The notes under the pieces: generated by a model
Seen by the model: the letters and a program-made list of their open reading frames with translations, nothing else
Told to the model about the DNA's origin: nothing
Database searches by the model: none
Shown here: positions 15,858 through 24,607 of the stretch, piece by piece
Layout of the letters: the number at the start of each line of letters is the position of its first letter
How positions within the stretch are numbered: the first letter of the stretch is position 1
Origin: Stenotrophomonas maltophilia R551-3
GTDB taxonomy: Bacteria > Pseudomonadota > Gammaproteobacteria > Xanthomonadales > Xanthomonadaceae
Length of the DNA stretch: 64,000 nt
NCBI RefSeq assembly: GCF_000020665.1
Contig: NC_011071.1
Coordinates: 1,106,501-1,170,500 of the forward strand
Direction: 5' to 3'
Position numbers and translations under genes: made by a program

Positions 15858-17462
15858 CTAATACACATCGCGCCGGTAGCGACCGGCCAGCTGCAACGCT
15901 TCCTTGCCCTCGGCCCCCAGCACCTGCTCGATCACCGCATCCACCGCCGGGGCCATGCCCTGCAGGCTGCCGCAGACCAGGATCGTCGTACCTTCATCGA
16001 CCCACTGCCGCAGCGTTGCCGCTTCGGCCAGCAGCCGGTCCTGCACATAGCGATGCGCGCCGCCGCTGCGGCTGAACACTGCATCCAACCGCGCCAGCGT
16101 GCCGTCGGCCAGCATTGCCTGCAGTTCCTCACCGAAGTGGAAGTCGTGCTCAGCGGTGCGTTCACCGAACAGCAGCCAGGTGCGGCGCGCGCCATCGCGA
16201 GCACGTTCATGCAGGTGCGCGCGCAGGCCGGCAATGCCAGTGCCGTTGCCGATCAGCAGCAGCGGCACGTCGGCGGCCACGCCGTGGAAGTTGTCGTTGC
16301 GTCGCAGGCGCAGCTGCACCGGTTCGCCGACCACCGCGTGGTCGCACAGCCAGCCGCTGCCGATGCCCGGCGTGCCATCGGCACGCAACTGGCGGCGCAG
16401 CAGGATGTCCAGCGCACCGTCGGCCATCACCGAGGCGATCGAGTACTCGCGATGCGGCAATGGCTGCAGGGTCGCCAGCAACGCAGGCAGGTCCCCCGGT
16501 GGAACCAGTGAAGGCAGGTGCGAGCGTGCGACACGGGCCAGCAACGTCTGTCCATCGTCGAGTACCGCGTCAGCATCAAAGCCCTGCGCGTCCAGCCACG
16601 CGCGCGCGCTGTCCCGCGCATGCTGCGGACCAATTTCGGCGATGTCGCCGGCCTGCCATTGTACATCAACGCCAACGGGGGGCTGCAGGCGCAGCCAGTA
16701 CACCGGGCCGCCGGGGCTGCCCGGGTTCAGGTGCTCGCGTTGCAGCAGCGTCCACGGTTGATACTCGGCCGGGCTCCAGTCGGGTAGTTCGCTGGCGCCA
16801 CCGCCGAGTTGACCCAGCAGTTGCTGCCAATGACGCAGCGCTGCAGGATCGGCGTTGTCGACCTCGATCGCATCGAACAGCGGATGCGCACCGTGCTGGC
16901 GCAACCACTGGTCCAGCTGGTGGCCGAATCCGCAGAAGTGGCCATAGCTGCGGTCGCCCAGCGCGAGCACGCCGTACTGCAGATGCTGCAGTGGGGGCGG
17001 CGTGGCCATCACCCCGCGCAGGAACGGCAGGGCGTGGTCGGGTGGGTCGCCCTCACCGGTGGTGCTCGCGATGAACAGCGCGCGCTGGCTATCGGCCAGC
17101 AACGCCGCGTCCACTTCGTGCAGGCCGCGTACGCGTACCGGCAGGCTGGCACCGCGCAGGGCCTCGGCGCTGCGCTCGGCCAGCTCACGCGCGAAGCCGG
17201 TCTGGCTGGACCAGACCAGCAGGATCGGTGGGGTGTCTCCGGTTGCGGCATCGTCGCGCGGGCGCCCGCGCCACCACAGGGCCGCGCAGGCCAGCGCATA
17301 CAGCGCCGTGGCGAGCACTGCGATCTGTGATTGCCGCGCCGGCGGAGCGCCCTGCCACCAGGCCTCGCCCAGGTGCAGGCGCAACAGCGCCCAGCCGATC
17401 ACTGCCAGCAGGAACAGCACCAGCGCGTTGCCGAGCCACGCGCGCGACGGACGGGTGCTCAT
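15858..17462 (-). CDS. Membrane-anchored NADPH flavoreductase (flavodoxin + FAD/NADPH domains)
   Basis: A 534-residue protein of the cytochrome-P450-reductase/CysJ type. Two N-terminal helices (ALVLFLLAVIGWALLRL and IAVLATALYALACAALWW) anchor it; then a flavodoxin domain (ILLVWSSQTGFARELAE, STTGEGDPPDHA, ALGDRSYGHFCGFG), an FAD-binding region (HREYSIASV) and an NADPH domain (LLLIGNGTGIAGLRAHLHER, LLFGERTAEHDFHFGEELQ, HRYVQDRL). It would pass electrons from NADPH through FAD and FMN at the inner membrane. It overlaps the apbE stop by ATGA and is last in an operon with PepSY, DUF2271 and DUF4198 proteins. It lacks sulfite-reductase partners, so a role in ferric-siderophore reduction is more likely (inference). 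Confidence 0.88.
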   Translation of the reverse strand: MSTRPSRAWLGNALVLFLLAVIGWALLRLHLGEAWWQGAPPARQSQIAVLATALYALACAALWWRGRPRDDAATGDTPPILLVWSSQTGFARELAERSAEALRGASLPVRVRGLHEVDAALLADSQRALFIASTTGEGDPPDHALPFLRGVMATPPPLQHLQYGVLALGDRSYGHFCGFGHQLDQWLRQHGAHPLFDAIEVDNADPAALRHWQQLLGQLGGGASELPDWSPAEYQPWTLLQREHLNPGSPGGPVYWLRLQPPVGVDVQWQAGDIAEIGPQHARDSARAWLDAQGFDADAVLDDGQTLLARVARSHLPSLVPPGDLPALLATLQPLPHREYSIASVMADGALDILLRRQLRADGTPGIGSGWLCDHAVVGEPVQLRLRRNDNFHGVAADVPLLLIGNGTGIAGLRAHLHERARDGARRTWLLFGERTAEHDFHFGEELQAMLADGTLARLDAVFSRSGGAHRYVQDRLLAEAATLRQWVDEGTTILVCGSLQGMAPAVDAVIEQVLGAEGKEALQLAGRYRRDVY

Positions 17463-18430
17463 GCGACCTGCTCGTCGAGCAGGCGCTGGAAGGCGCTGCT
17501 GAGGAATTCGCGTGGACCCTCCGCTACGCGTTGCAGGTAGCGCGCGGCCAATCCTTCGCGCTCGGCCAGTGCCATGCCTGCCTCACGTCCGAGCACGGTC
17601 AATGCCGTGGCCCAGGCATCGGCGTGCATCGCATCGTCGGCCACCACGGTTACCGCAGCCGCAACCTGACGCACCGGCATGCCGGTACGCGGGTCGAGAC
17701 TGTGGCTGTAGGCCTCGCCATCGGCCTGGTATTGGTGCCAGCGATCACCGGAGGTGGCCACCGCCCTGCCGTCCAGTGTGAGCACGCGTGGCGGGGTATC
17801 GGTGTGCGCGTCTTCTTCGGGTGCGGATTCCACCAGCACCCGCCACGGCTGGCCGTCCGGCTTGCGGCCGTAGCCGGCCAGTTCGCCGCCGACTTCGATC
17901 AGCGCTGCAGTGATGCCTTGTCCACGCAACCAGGCGGCCACGTGATCGACGCCGAAGCCCTTGGCGATCGCAGAGAGATCTAGTTCCAGTCCACCCGGTT
18001 GCAGCAGCGCATCGTCCTGCCACTGCAGGCGCTGCCAATCGCAGCGATCACGCGTGGCCTGCAGGCGTGCGGGATCGGGCTGAGTGCGTTCACCGGCGTG
18101 TGCGCCGAAACCCCACAACGCTACCAGCGGGCCGATGCTGGGATCGAAGGCGCCGTCACTGGCGGCGGCGATGGCCAGTGCGCAGGCCAGAACGTGGCGG
18201 GTCTCGGCCGGCAACGCGCACCATTGGCCGGCGTCGGCGCGGTTGTAGCGGCTTAGATCCGAGCCGGGTTCCCAGGTGCTCATCTGTGCGACCACTTCAT
18301 CCAGCCGCGCCTGGATGCCAGCGTGCAGCGGGTGCAGGTCGCGCTGGTGCGATGCGACCAGCGACACGCTCCACGTGGTGCCCATGGTGGTGCCGCCGAG
18401 GCGGGCGATGTCGAGCAGGGAATCGGTCAT
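17459..18430 (-). CDS. apbE: FAD:protein FMN transferase (ApbE family)
   Basis: ApbE/RnfG-type flavin transferase, 323 residues, which attaches FMN to Ser/Thr of partner proteins. Characteristic motifs: ARLGGTTMGTTWSVSL at the start, DPSIGPLVALWGFG, DLSAIAKGFGVDHVA, VEVGGELAGYGRKPDG-like block, HSLDPRTGMP and the metal-binding ADAWATAL. Start 18430 (MTDSLLDIARLGG) is chosen because the conserved core begins immediately. Unusually there is no signal peptide or lipobox, so it would act in the cytosol, whereas most ApbE proteins are periplasmic. I found no DxxTGAT-type acceptor motif in the neighbouring proteins; the closest, DRETGAV in the PepSY protein, lacks the Thr. Confidence 0.9.
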   Translation of the reverse strand: MTDSLLDIARLGGTTMGTTWSVSLVASHQRDLHPLHAGIQARLDEVVAQMSTWEPGSDLSRYNRADAGQWCALPAETRHVLACALAIAAASDGAFDPSIGPLVALWGFGAHAGERTQPDPARLQATRDRCDWQRLQWQDDALLQPGGLELDLSAIAKGFGVDHVAAWLRGQGITAALIEVGGELAGYGRKPDGQPWRVLVESAPEEDAHTDTPPRVLTLDGRAVATSGDRWHQYQADGEAYSHSLDPRTGMPVRQVAAAVTVVADDAMHADAWATALTVLGREAGMALAEREGLAARYLQRVAEGPREFLSSAFQRLLDEQVA

Positions 18431-18482
18431 GGTGATGCGTAGCGGCGGCGATGCCGGGGGCTGCCCGGCATCGCAGTCCACA

Positions 18483-19286
18483 TTACTGCGGCAGCACTTC
18501 CAGCGTCGCGACGTAGCTGAGGCGGCGCTTGGCGGCCTGCTTCACCGAGGTCTTGTTGTCCTCGGTGCCGGTTTCCAGCCAGTACATGCCAGCTTCCGGC
18601 CAGGTCACCTTGATCTCGCCCTTGGCGTCGCTGGTCAGCTTCTGCTCGTCCTGCGCGTTGCGGTAGCGGGTGCCACCACGCACGATCTCGAACTCCAGGC
18701 CGGCGGCCGGCTTGCCATCGACCAGCACGCGGAAGGTCGCTTCCTCGCCGGCGAACAGATCGTTCGGATGGCCCACGGCCACCAGTTCGATGCCGCGGTT
18801 GGTCGGCTTCAGCGCAGTGTCGTTCGGTGCGCCGTTGGTGACGAAGGTTTCCACGCGGCCGACCGACTGGCTCACTTCCAGCTTCTTCGCGTCCTTCGGC
18901 AGTTCACCGAAGGTGGCGGCGGTACCACGCCAGCGCTTGCGCTCGCCGTTCTGCTCGTAGGTGGCGAACAGGCCGTCATTGACCGACGCGATGCGGTAGG
19001 TGCCCGGCTGTTTCAGCTCGACATCGAACACGCTGCGGTACTTGCCGGTGGACGCGTTCTGCGGCTGCACGGTGCTGCCGTCCGGCGCGGTGATCACCAG
19101 CGACTCCAGGCGCAGCGGCACGTGGTTGAAATAGAACAGGTCATTGGAGACCGCACCGTCGACGGTGATCCACGGCGCGTTGCCGGCGATCACGGTCTGC
19201 GAGGGCAGCAGCCAGGCCTTGTGGGCCAGGGCGGAGAAGGGAAGGGCAGCGGCCAGAGCGGCGGCGAGGACGAGCGTGCGCTTCAT
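18483..19286 (-). CDS. DUF4198 periplasmic protein
   Basis: Exported 267-residue protein with a clear signal peptide ([21 protein letters not shown]) and, right after it, [14 protein letters not shown], the DUF4198 opening. The mature protein appears all-beta, with two immunoglobulin-like parts ([20 protein letters not shown] and [20 protein letters not shown]). Relatives include metal-uptake-associated periplasmic proteins; binding of a metal or ligand is inference. It lies between DUF2271 and apbE in one minus-strand operon (52 bp before apbE). Confidence 0.85.
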   Translation of the reverse strand: MKRTLVLAAALAAALPFSALAHKAWLLPSQTVIAGNAPWITVDGAVSNDLFYFNHVPLRLESLVITAPDGSTVQPQNASTGKYRSVFDVELKQPGTYRIASVNDGLFATYEQNGERKRWRGTAATFGELPKDAKKLEVSQSVGRVETFVTNGAPNDTALKPTNRGIELVAVGHPNDLFAGEEATFRVLVDGKPAAGLEFEIVRGGTRYRNAQDEQKLTSDAKGEIKVTWPEAGMYWLETGTEDNKTSVKQAAKRRLSYVATLEVLPQ

Positions 19287-19335
19287 GCGGAAGACTCCAG
19301 GTGGATGCAGGGTGGTGCGGCGAGGGGAGGGGAAT

Positions 19336-19364
19336 TACGACTTAATCCCCTCCGTCCCCTTTTC
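19336..19364. repeat. Dispersed repeat TACGACTTAATCCCCTCCGT
   Basis: A roughly 29-bp unit (TACGACTTAATCCCCTCC then GTCCCCTTTTC) found again, as an inverted pair, at 47843-47958. It lies in the 76-bp gap between the DUF2271 and DUF4198 genes, so it is inside the transcribed operon. Confidence 0.7.
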
Positions 19365-19881
19365 AGGGTTTGACGGCGAGGGTGACCTGGCCCAGTTCGG
19401 TGGCGCCCTGCGCCTTGCCGTTCTGTGCGGCGGTGGCCGGCCAGGTGAAGGGGATCTTCAGCAGCTCGCGGCCGCCGACTTCGCGCACCGCTTCCACCAC
19501 CAGGGTGTAGTTGCCCGGGGCCAGCTGCTTCAGCGCCGGCTGCTTGTCGTTGAACGACAGCGCGTGCTTGCCGGCCGGGCGGGTCGGGCCGGTCACGCCG
19601 TCCACCGGCACCTGCAGGGTGCGGCCGCTCTTGCGCCACCACTGGCGCAGGTCGGGCAGCCACTTGGTGCCGTGGCCTTCGCTGTTGCTGGTCTGCTGGT
19701 ACCAGACCGACAGGTTGGCGGCGACCTTCTGGTCGGCGCCTTCCAGCCACACCGCCACATATGGGCGGTGGTACTCGGCCACGTTGAGCTTGGGCACTTC
19801 GACGTTGATGTCGAGGGTGGTGGCATAGGCCGGCGAGGTGGCCAGCAGGCCGCTGAGGGCGATGGTCAGGGTGACGCGCAT
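19363..19881 (-). CDS. DUF2271 periplasmic protein
   Basis: Exported 172-residue protein: signal peptide MRVTLTIALSGLLATSPAYA, then DINVEVPKLNVAEYHRPYVAV, AANLSVWYQQT, TKWLPDLRQWWRKSG and a final beta-rich half. This order of blocks is the DUF2271 signature. DUF2271 proteins are frequently encoded beside PepSY-TM proteins and ApbE, as here, and are thought to belong to extracytoplasmic redox systems; no cofactor motif is visible. Twenty-six bases downstream of the PepSY gene, clearly the same operon. Confidence 0.87.
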   Translation of the reverse strand: MRVTLTIALSGLLATSPAYATTLDINVEVPKLNVAEYHRPYVAVWLEGADQKVAANLSVWYQQTSNSEGHGTKWLPDLRQWWRKSGRTLQVPVDGVTGPTRPAGKHALSFNDKQPALKQLAPGNYTLVVEAVREVGGRELLKIPFTWPATAAQNGKAQGATELGQVTLAVKP

Positions 19882-19907
19882 GGGGCGGCTCCGGAAACGA
19901 AGGAAAG

Positions 19908-20546
19908 TCAGTGGATCAGCAGCAGGGCGATCAGCAGCGGGATCATCAGGCCGAGGCCGACCAGCGGCCAGGTCATGCGCCGCTGCCGCGCATGCAGGTG
20001 CAGCAGGAACAGGCCGGTGATGCAGAACACCAGGCAGGCCACGGCGAACAGGTCCAGGAACCAGCCCCACGCCGGGCCAGCATTGCGGCCCTTGTGCAGG
20101 TCGTTGAGGTAGGACACCGCGCCGCGCGAGGTTGATTCGTACTCCACCGCGCCGGTCTCGCGATCGATGCTCAACCAGGCGTCACCACCGGGGCGCGGCA
20201 GCGACAGGTAGATTTCTTCGGCCGACCACTCGGCCGGGCGCCCGCCGATGGCGATGCCCAACTGCGTGTCCAGCCATTGCCGGGCCGGGTGCGGAATCGG
20301 CGCGTTGCCATCCTCGCGCGTGCCCAGCTGGCCCAGCAGCGCGGCCGGCAGTTCCAGATGCTGGTTCTGCACCTCGGGCTTGGCCTCGATCTTCGCGGCA
20401 TGGTTGAGGGTCAAGCCGGTCACCGCGAACAGCAGCATGCCGATCAGGCAGACCGCCGAGCTGATCCAGTGCCACTGGTGCAGCGTACGCAGCCAGAAGC
20501 CACGGCTCTGTTGCTGCTGCACGGTGGAAGGGGCAGGACGGCTCAC
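19908..20546 (-). CDS. PepSY-associated TM protein, putative inner-membrane reductase
   Basis: A 212-residue membrane protein that starts with GTG. It has a first helix with His-rich start ([20 protein letters not shown], ending in TGLTLNH), a periplasmic PepSY-like domain ([15 protein letters not shown]), a helix [20 protein letters not shown] preceded by [11 protein letters not shown], then [10 protein letters not shown] and a last helix. The repeated membrane-boundary histidines (HQWHW, LNH, DLHKG, HLH) fit haem-b ligation as proposed for PepSY-TM ferric reductases such as FpvG-type proteins. First gene of the operon running to the NADPH flavoreductase. Confidence 0.85.
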   Translation of the reverse strand: MSRPAPSTVQQQQSRGFWLRTLHQWHWISSAVCLIGMLLFAVTGLTLNHAAKIEAKPEVQNQHLELPAALLGQLGTREDGNAPIPHPARQWLDTQLGIAIGGRPAEWSAEEIYLSLPRPGGDAWLSIDRETGAVEYESTSRGAVSYLNDLHKGRNAGPAWGWFLDLFAVACLVFCITGLFLLHLHARQRRMTWPLVGLGLMIPLLIALLLIH

Positions 20547-20583
20547 GGCACGGTTCTGGATGGACGGGGACTGCCCATTACAT

Positions 20584-20602
20584 CATTGATGAGAATAGCT
20601 CG
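20584..20602 (-). promoter_or_regulatory. Weak Fur-box-like site before the PepSY operon
   Basis: ATTGATGAGAATAGCTCGC, about 38 bp upstream of the PepSY GTG start, contains the GATGAGAAT core seen in the better site at 23873 but matches only about 10 of 19 bases of the classical Fur consensus. Iron control of the operon is plausible from context, not proven by this match. Confidence 0.35.
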
Positions 20603-20636
20603 CAATTGCGTGTCGTTCTGTATCCCTGGGTGGGAA

Positions 20637-20760
20637 TTGCCGGCCAGCGGCCGGCACTACCGACTGGCTGGAATTGCCGGCGCTTGGCCGGCAATCCCGC
20701 GGATCAGTAGATCCACGCCATGCGTGGATGGAGCGGTGCCGACCAAGGTCGGCACCCACC
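20637..20760. repeat. Cluster of four REP palindromes
   Basis: Four different short palindromes in tandem: TTGCCGGCCAGCGGCCGGCA (20637-20661), TTGCCGGCGCTTGGCCGGCA (about 20673-20694), GTAGATCCACGCCATGCGTG (20706-20731) and GTGCCGACCAAGGTCGGCAC (about 20735-20755). They fill the gap between the TonB receptor stop and the PepSY operon start, which suggests transcription units are separated here. Confidence 0.8.
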
Positions 20761-20777
20761 AGGGCAGGGCGCAGAGA

Positions 20778-23198
20778 TCAGAACTTCGCGTTCAACGAAA
20801 TCCAGTAGCTGCGGCGCTGGTCCTTGGTCGCGTAGTCGTCCACGCAGCTGAATTCACTGGGATTGAGCAGCAGGCACGACTGCGAGACGAAGTCCTTGTC
20901 GAACAGGTTGTTGACCCGTGCGTTGACCGTCAGCCACGGCGTGGCCTTCCAGCTGCCGCCCAGGTGGAAGATCGTGTAGTCCTCGTAATAGCGCACGTGG
21001 CGGGCGCCGGCACTGTCGATGAGGGTGTCGCGATAGCGGTCGTAGCGGCCTTCGCCGATCAGCGACAGGCTGATCGCTTCGTTGATCTGCCAGTTGAGGC
21101 TGGCGTTGGCCATGTGCTTTGCCGGCGTGGTGCCAGAGATCGGGCGCCCCTTGTCGGGGCCGCTGGTCTGTTCGCTCTTGGTCCAGGTGTAGTTGCCGCG
21201 CAGCTGCAGGTTGTCGAGCAGGTCGACGTGGCCGGCCAGTTCCGCACCGCGGGTCTCGGCCTTGTCGATGTTCACGCTCTGGGTGAAGGTGCTGTAACCC
21301 AGCGCCGCCCAGCCCGGGCCGATGTCCACGCAGTAGCCGCTGCCGGCCGGCGCCACTTCGCAGTTCGGGAAGGTGCCGCCGCTGGCGATCTTGTCTTCGA
21401 ACTTGTTGAAGAAGCCGGTGACATTGAAGCCCCAGCGCTGGCCTTCGTAGTACGCCGCCAGCTCGTAGTTGGTGCTGGTTTCAGGCTTCAGGTTCGGCGA
21501 ACCCACCAGCGGCAGCACGCCCTGGCCACCGAAACCGGTGATGCCCGGGAACAGCTGGTCCGGACGCGGTGTCTTGTAGCCGGTGCTGATGCCACCCTTG
21601 AAGGTCCAGGCGTCGCTGGCATTCCATACCAGGTAGCCGCGCGGGCTGAGGTGGCTGCCGAACACGTTGTGGTCGTCGTAGCGCAGGCCGAAGGTGGCGG
21701 TGAGGGTATCGGTCAGCGACCAGTTGTCCTCGGCGAACAGCGCCCACATGCGGTGCTTCTGCTTGGTGTTGCTGCGGTAGCCGGCGCCATCCATGCCGAA
21801 TACACCGTCGATCATGTCGGTGTTGTTGTATTGGCCGCCGACGGTCAGCTTGTGCGCGCCGAAGTCGAGGTCGAGCATCGTGTCCAGCACGTAGCCTTCC
21901 AGCTCCATGGTGCGCAGCGGACGCGGCAGGAACGCCTGCAGGCGTGCCTGTTCGCTGGCATTGAGTGCACCCAGTGCGTTGTTGCGGCCAGCGGCACAGT
22001 TGTTGGCCGCACCGGTGCGGCGGCAGACGTCATTCCACAGCGTCTGCAGGTTGGCGCGTTCGTCCAGCGTCAGCGGCAGCGAGCGGCCGAGATTGCTGCT
22101 CTTGCTGTGGGTCAGCGAGGTCTGCCAGGTGCCGAAGCTGTAGCGGCCCTGATGGGTCAGCGACAACTGGTCGCGCTCGTAGCGCTGGTAGGCGGTGTAA
22201 CCCACGCGCGGCTGCACCACGCGGCGGGTGACCGTGCCGCTGCCGTTCGGGTTTGGAATCACTGCGTTGCCGACGCGCCACAGGCTGGCCAGGCTGTCGA
22301 GGGTGCCGGTCTGGCCCTCGCTGTTGTCGTACTTCTGCCGCGACACGTCGTAGTCCAGCCACAGTTCGTGGTCATCGTTGACGTGGAAGTTCAGCCGCAC
22401 ACCGGTGTTCCAGTTGGTGTTGGCCACCGACTTGCCGCCGCCACCGAAGCCGATGCTGCGTTCCCACAGGCTGCCGTCGGGCAGGGTCAGTGCATCCCAC
22501 TCCGGATTGGAGGCCTTGGCGTCGTAGTAGCTGCCGCGTATTGCCAGGCCGATACGGTCCTTGACCAGCGGGCCGCTGAGGTAGACGTCGGTGGTGCGTG
22601 CATCGCCGAACTGATCGTCCTGCTGCACGGTGAAGCCCTGGGTGAGCGCGCCGTGCCAGCTGTCCTGGTTGCGACGGGTGATGATGTTGATCACGCCGCC
22701 CATTGCATCCGAGCCGTACAGCGTGGACATCGGGCCGCGCACCACTTCAATGCGCTCGATGGCATCCAGCGGCGGCAGGTAGGCGAACTGGCCACCGCCG
22801 AAGTTGTTCGGATACAGCTGGCCGACATTGCTCTGGCGGCGGCCGTCGATCAGCACCAGGGTGTACTCGGAGGGCAGGCCGCGCATCGAGATGGTGGCAC
22901 GGCCGTTCTTGTCGCTGGCTTCCAGGCCGACGTCGATGCCTTCGACGTCGCGCAGCGCATCGACAAGGTTGGTGTACGGGCGCTTGCTCAGCTCCTCGCG
23001 GCTGACCACGCTGATGCTGGCCGGGGCATCGACCACCTTCTGCTCGAAGCCGGAGGCGGTGACCACCACCTTGTCCAGCGTCTGTGGCGCGCCGGAAGCG
23101 TCACCGTAGGCGAAGGCAGGGGCGGTCATGGCCGCCAGCACGGCGCTGGTCAGCAGGGTACGGGACAGGGACGAACGGACACGATGGCGCTTGGCCAT
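20778..23198 (-). CDS. TonB-dependent siderophore receptor (FepA/BfeA-like)
   Basis: Outer-membrane receptor of 806 residues. A long signal region (cleavage near AFAYGDAS) is followed by a TonB box-like TLDKVVVTASGFEQ, the plug (SISVVSREELSKRPYTNLVD, SMRGLPSEYTLVLIDGRRQS, IERIEVVRGPMSTLYGSDAM GG) and a 22-strand barrel ending in the canonical aromatic terminus SLNAKF. The plug sequence resembles catecholate receptors FepA/BfeA/CirA. Start 23198 has GAGG eight bases upstream; an in-frame extension of 19 residues has none. It follows a small single-TM protein gene that carries the Fur-box promoter and precedes the PepSY redox operon, supporting a role in ferric siderophore uptake. Confidence 0.92.
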   Translation of the reverse strand: MAKRHRVRSSLSRTLLTSAVLAAMTAPAFAYGDASGAPQTLDKVVVTASGFEQKVVDAPASISVVSREELSKRPYTNLVDALRDVEGIDVGLEASDKNGRATISMRGLPSEYTLVLIDGRRQSNVGQLYPNNFGGGQFAYLPPLDAIERIEVVRGPMSTLYGSDAMGGVINIITRRNQDSWHGALTQGFTVQQDDQFGDARTTDVYLSGPLVKDRIGLAIRGSYYDAKASNPEWDALTLPDGSLWERSIGFGGGGKSVANTNWNTGVRLNFHVNDDHELWLDYDVSRQKYDNSEGQTGTLDSLASLWRVGNAVIPNPNGSGTVTRRVVQPRVGYTAYQRYERDQLSLTHQGRYSFGTWQTSLTHSKSSNLGRSLPLTLDERANLQTLWNDVCRRTGAANNCAAGRNNALGALNASEQARLQAFLPRPLRTMELEGYVLDTMLDLDFGAHKLTVGGQYNNTDMIDGVFGMDGAGYRSNTKQKHRMWALFAEDNWSLTDTLTATFGLRYDDHNVFGSHLSPRGYLVWNASDAWTFKGGISTGYKTPRPDQLFPGITGFGGQGVLPLVGSPNLKPETSTNYELAAYYEGQRWGFNVTGFFNKFEDKIASGGTFPNCEVAPAGSGYCVDIGPGWAALGYSTFTQSVNIDKAETRGAELAGHVDLLDNLQLRGNYTWTKSEQTSGPDKGRPISGTTPAKHMANASLNWQINEAISLSLIGEGRYDRYRDTLIDSAGARHVRYYEDYTIFHLGGSWKATPWLTVNARVNNLFDKDFVSQSCLLLNPSEFSCVDDYATKDQRRSYWISLNAKF

Positions 23199-23344
23199 GG
23201 CAGTTACCTCGAGGGATGCAGGGTGGTGCGATGCCAGGCGCAAACGGCGCGGCATGCACGGGGAGGCCCGGTCAGGGGCGGCAGGGATGAAGCAGGCAGC
23301 GGCGTGCCGGTGCGACCGCGAAGGCGGTCACGCGGGGCCGTGAA

Positions 23345-23755
23345 TCAGGCGAGCGGCGGCGCCTGGCCGCGTTGCTGGCGGCGCCCGGGCGCATCGGCCC
23401 AGGGCGTGTCCGGAGTGGCCAGTGGCCAGTCCAGGCGCACGCCGGGCGTGGCCGGCGTGGCGGGTACCAGTTCGAGTTCAGTGCGCAGCCATTGGCTGGC
23501 CAGCAGCATCGGAGGGCGTGCCTTGTCAGCCGATTTCACCGGGGCCGAGGTGGCGCGGCGCAGCTTGGCCGGTGCTTCTTCCTGCAGCGGGGCTTCACCA
23601 CCGCGTTCTTCCAGCGGCACCTGCAGGGCCTGCACCGGAGCGCTGGCGTGGGCCTGCGGCAACAGCGGCAGGGTGCCCAGCAGCAACACCAGCATCGCCA
23701 CCCACGCCAACAGGCTGGCCAGCGCAGGACGCTGGCCGCGCATGGCGGTGCCCAT
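23345..23755 (-). CDS. Small single-TM protein upstream of the FepA-like receptor
   Basis: About 136 residues (alternative TTG start at 23797 adds 14). Short basic N-terminus, one strong hydrophobic segment (LASLLAWVAMLVLLLGTLPL), then a periplasmic region rich in Pro, Ala and Arg with a more ordered patch LLASQWLRTELELVPATPAT near the C-terminus. No family recognised. Its promoter carries a good -35/-10 pair overlapped by a Fur-box-like sequence, and the receptor gene follows 146 bp downstream. A second small single-TM protein occupies the same position before the Fiu-like receptor at 25396-27684, without obvious sequence similarity. Confidence 0.65.
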   Translation of the reverse strand: MGTAMRGQRPALASLLAWVAMLVLLLGTLPLLPQAHASAPVQALQVPLEERGGEAPLQEEAPAKLRRATSAPVKSADKARPPMLLASQWLRTELELVPATPATPGVRLDWPLATPDTPWADAPGRRQQRGQAPPLA

Positions 23756-23847
23756 CTTGCGATGGATGAGTGGGCGAGGGCGAAGCGGGCGCAGCAAGAA
23801 GGGGTCCCCAAGGGTCTGCCGGCAGCGGCCGGCATCAACGGGGCGTG

Positions 23848-23876
23848 ATTGTAATGAGAGCTGTTAGCTGTTGCAA
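23848..23876 (-). promoter_or_regulatory. Sigma-70-type promoter before the small TM protein
   Basis: On the minus strand TTGCAA (23871-23876) and TACAAT (23848-23853) are separated by exactly 17 bp. The -35 hexamer lies inside the Fur-box-like sequence at 23873-23891, the usual arrangement for iron repression. Confidence 0.65.
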
Positions 23877-23891
23877 ATGAGAATGATTGCC
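23873..23891 (-). promoter_or_regulatory. Fur-box-like operator
   Basis: GCAAATGAGAATGATTGCC matches about 13 of 19 bases of the GATAATGATAATCATTATC consensus, with the core AATGAGAATGATT intact. It overlaps the -35 hexamer of the promoter feeding the small TM protein and probably the FepA-like receptor; 28 bp away on the other side is the stop of piuC. Confidence 0.65.
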
Positions 23892-23919
23892 AAAATGTCG
23901 CAGGCCGGCCGGATCCGGC

Positions 23920-24597
23920 TCAGACCTCGCTCCAGCGTCGCAGCAGGTTGTGGTACACGCCGGTCAGCTGCAGCACCGCCTCGGCATCGCCGCCGGTCTG
24001 CCGCAGGCGCTCGATCGAGCCGTCCATTTCCCACAGCAGGCGGCGCTGCACATCGTCGCGGACCATGCTCTGCACCCAGAAGAACGAGGCCACGCGCGCG
24101 CCGGCCGTGACCGGGCGCACCTGATGCAGGCTGCTGGACGGATACACGATCAGGTCGCCGGCCGGCAGCTTCACTTCGTGCTCGCCGTAGGTATCGCTGA
24201 TGATCAACTCGCCGCCTTCGTATTCGTCGGGCGCCGACAGGAACAGGGTGCAGGAGATGTCCGAGCGCAGCTGTTCACCGTTGGCCAGGTTCATCACCGC
24301 GCCATCGACATGGAAGCCGTAGGTGCCGCCGCCGCTGTAGCGGTTGAAGCGTGGTGGCAGGTACTTCAGCGGCAGCGCGGCGCTGAAGAACAGCGGGTGC
24401 CGGGCCAGTGCGACGAGGATGATCTCGCCCAGTTCGCGGCGCAGCGGTGAGGCCTCGGGTAGCTGCTGATTGTGCTTGGCCTGCGCGCCCAGATGGCCGA
24501 CGGTCTCGCGGCCATCGGTCCAGTCGGCGGCATCCAGTCGGCGGCGGAAGTCGGCAACCTGGTCGGCGCTGAGAATATCGGGGATGTGCAGCAGCAT
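23920..24597 (-). CDS. piuC: PKHD-type Fe(II)/2-oxoglutarate hydroxylase (PiuC/YbiX)
   Basis: A 225-residue dioxygenase of the PiuC/YbiX family. The facial triad is visible: H96 and D98 in [11 protein letters not shown]158 in SSSLHQV, with R168 positioned to hold 2-oxoglutarate. Start 24597 ([14 protein letters not shown]) is the family N-terminus. In enterics and pseudomonads this gene follows a catecholate receptor (fiu-ybiX, piuA-piuC) under iron control; here it follows a Sel1 protein which follows the Fiu-like receptor. The substrate of the family is not known; modification of a siderophore or receptor component has been suggested. Confidence 0.92.
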   Translation of the reverse strand: MLLHIPDILSADQVADFRRRLDAADWTDGRETVGHLGAQAKHNQQLPEASPLRRELGEIILVALARHPLFFSAALPLKYLPPRFNRYSGGGTYGFHVDGAVMNLANGEQLRSDISCTLFLSAPDEYEGGELIISDTYGEHEVKLPAGDLIVYPSSSLHQVRPVTAGARVASFFWVQSMVRDDVQRRLLWEMDGSIERLRQTGGDAEAVLQLTGVYHNLLRRWSEV

Positions 24598-24607
24598 GCG
24601 GGACTCC

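Noticed and set aside
19908..20546. DRETGAV in the PepSY protein as an ApbE flavinylation site
   Set aside because: The residue that should carry FMN is Val, and D-x-x-TG-x-V is a normal part of PepSY domains.
20277..23867. A 1196-codon open frame on the plus strand
   Set aside because: It is antisense to the FepA-like receptor and its neighbours; its translation is low-complexity (Val/Gly/Ala/Gln-rich) without domains. Long antisense frames are expected at this GC content.
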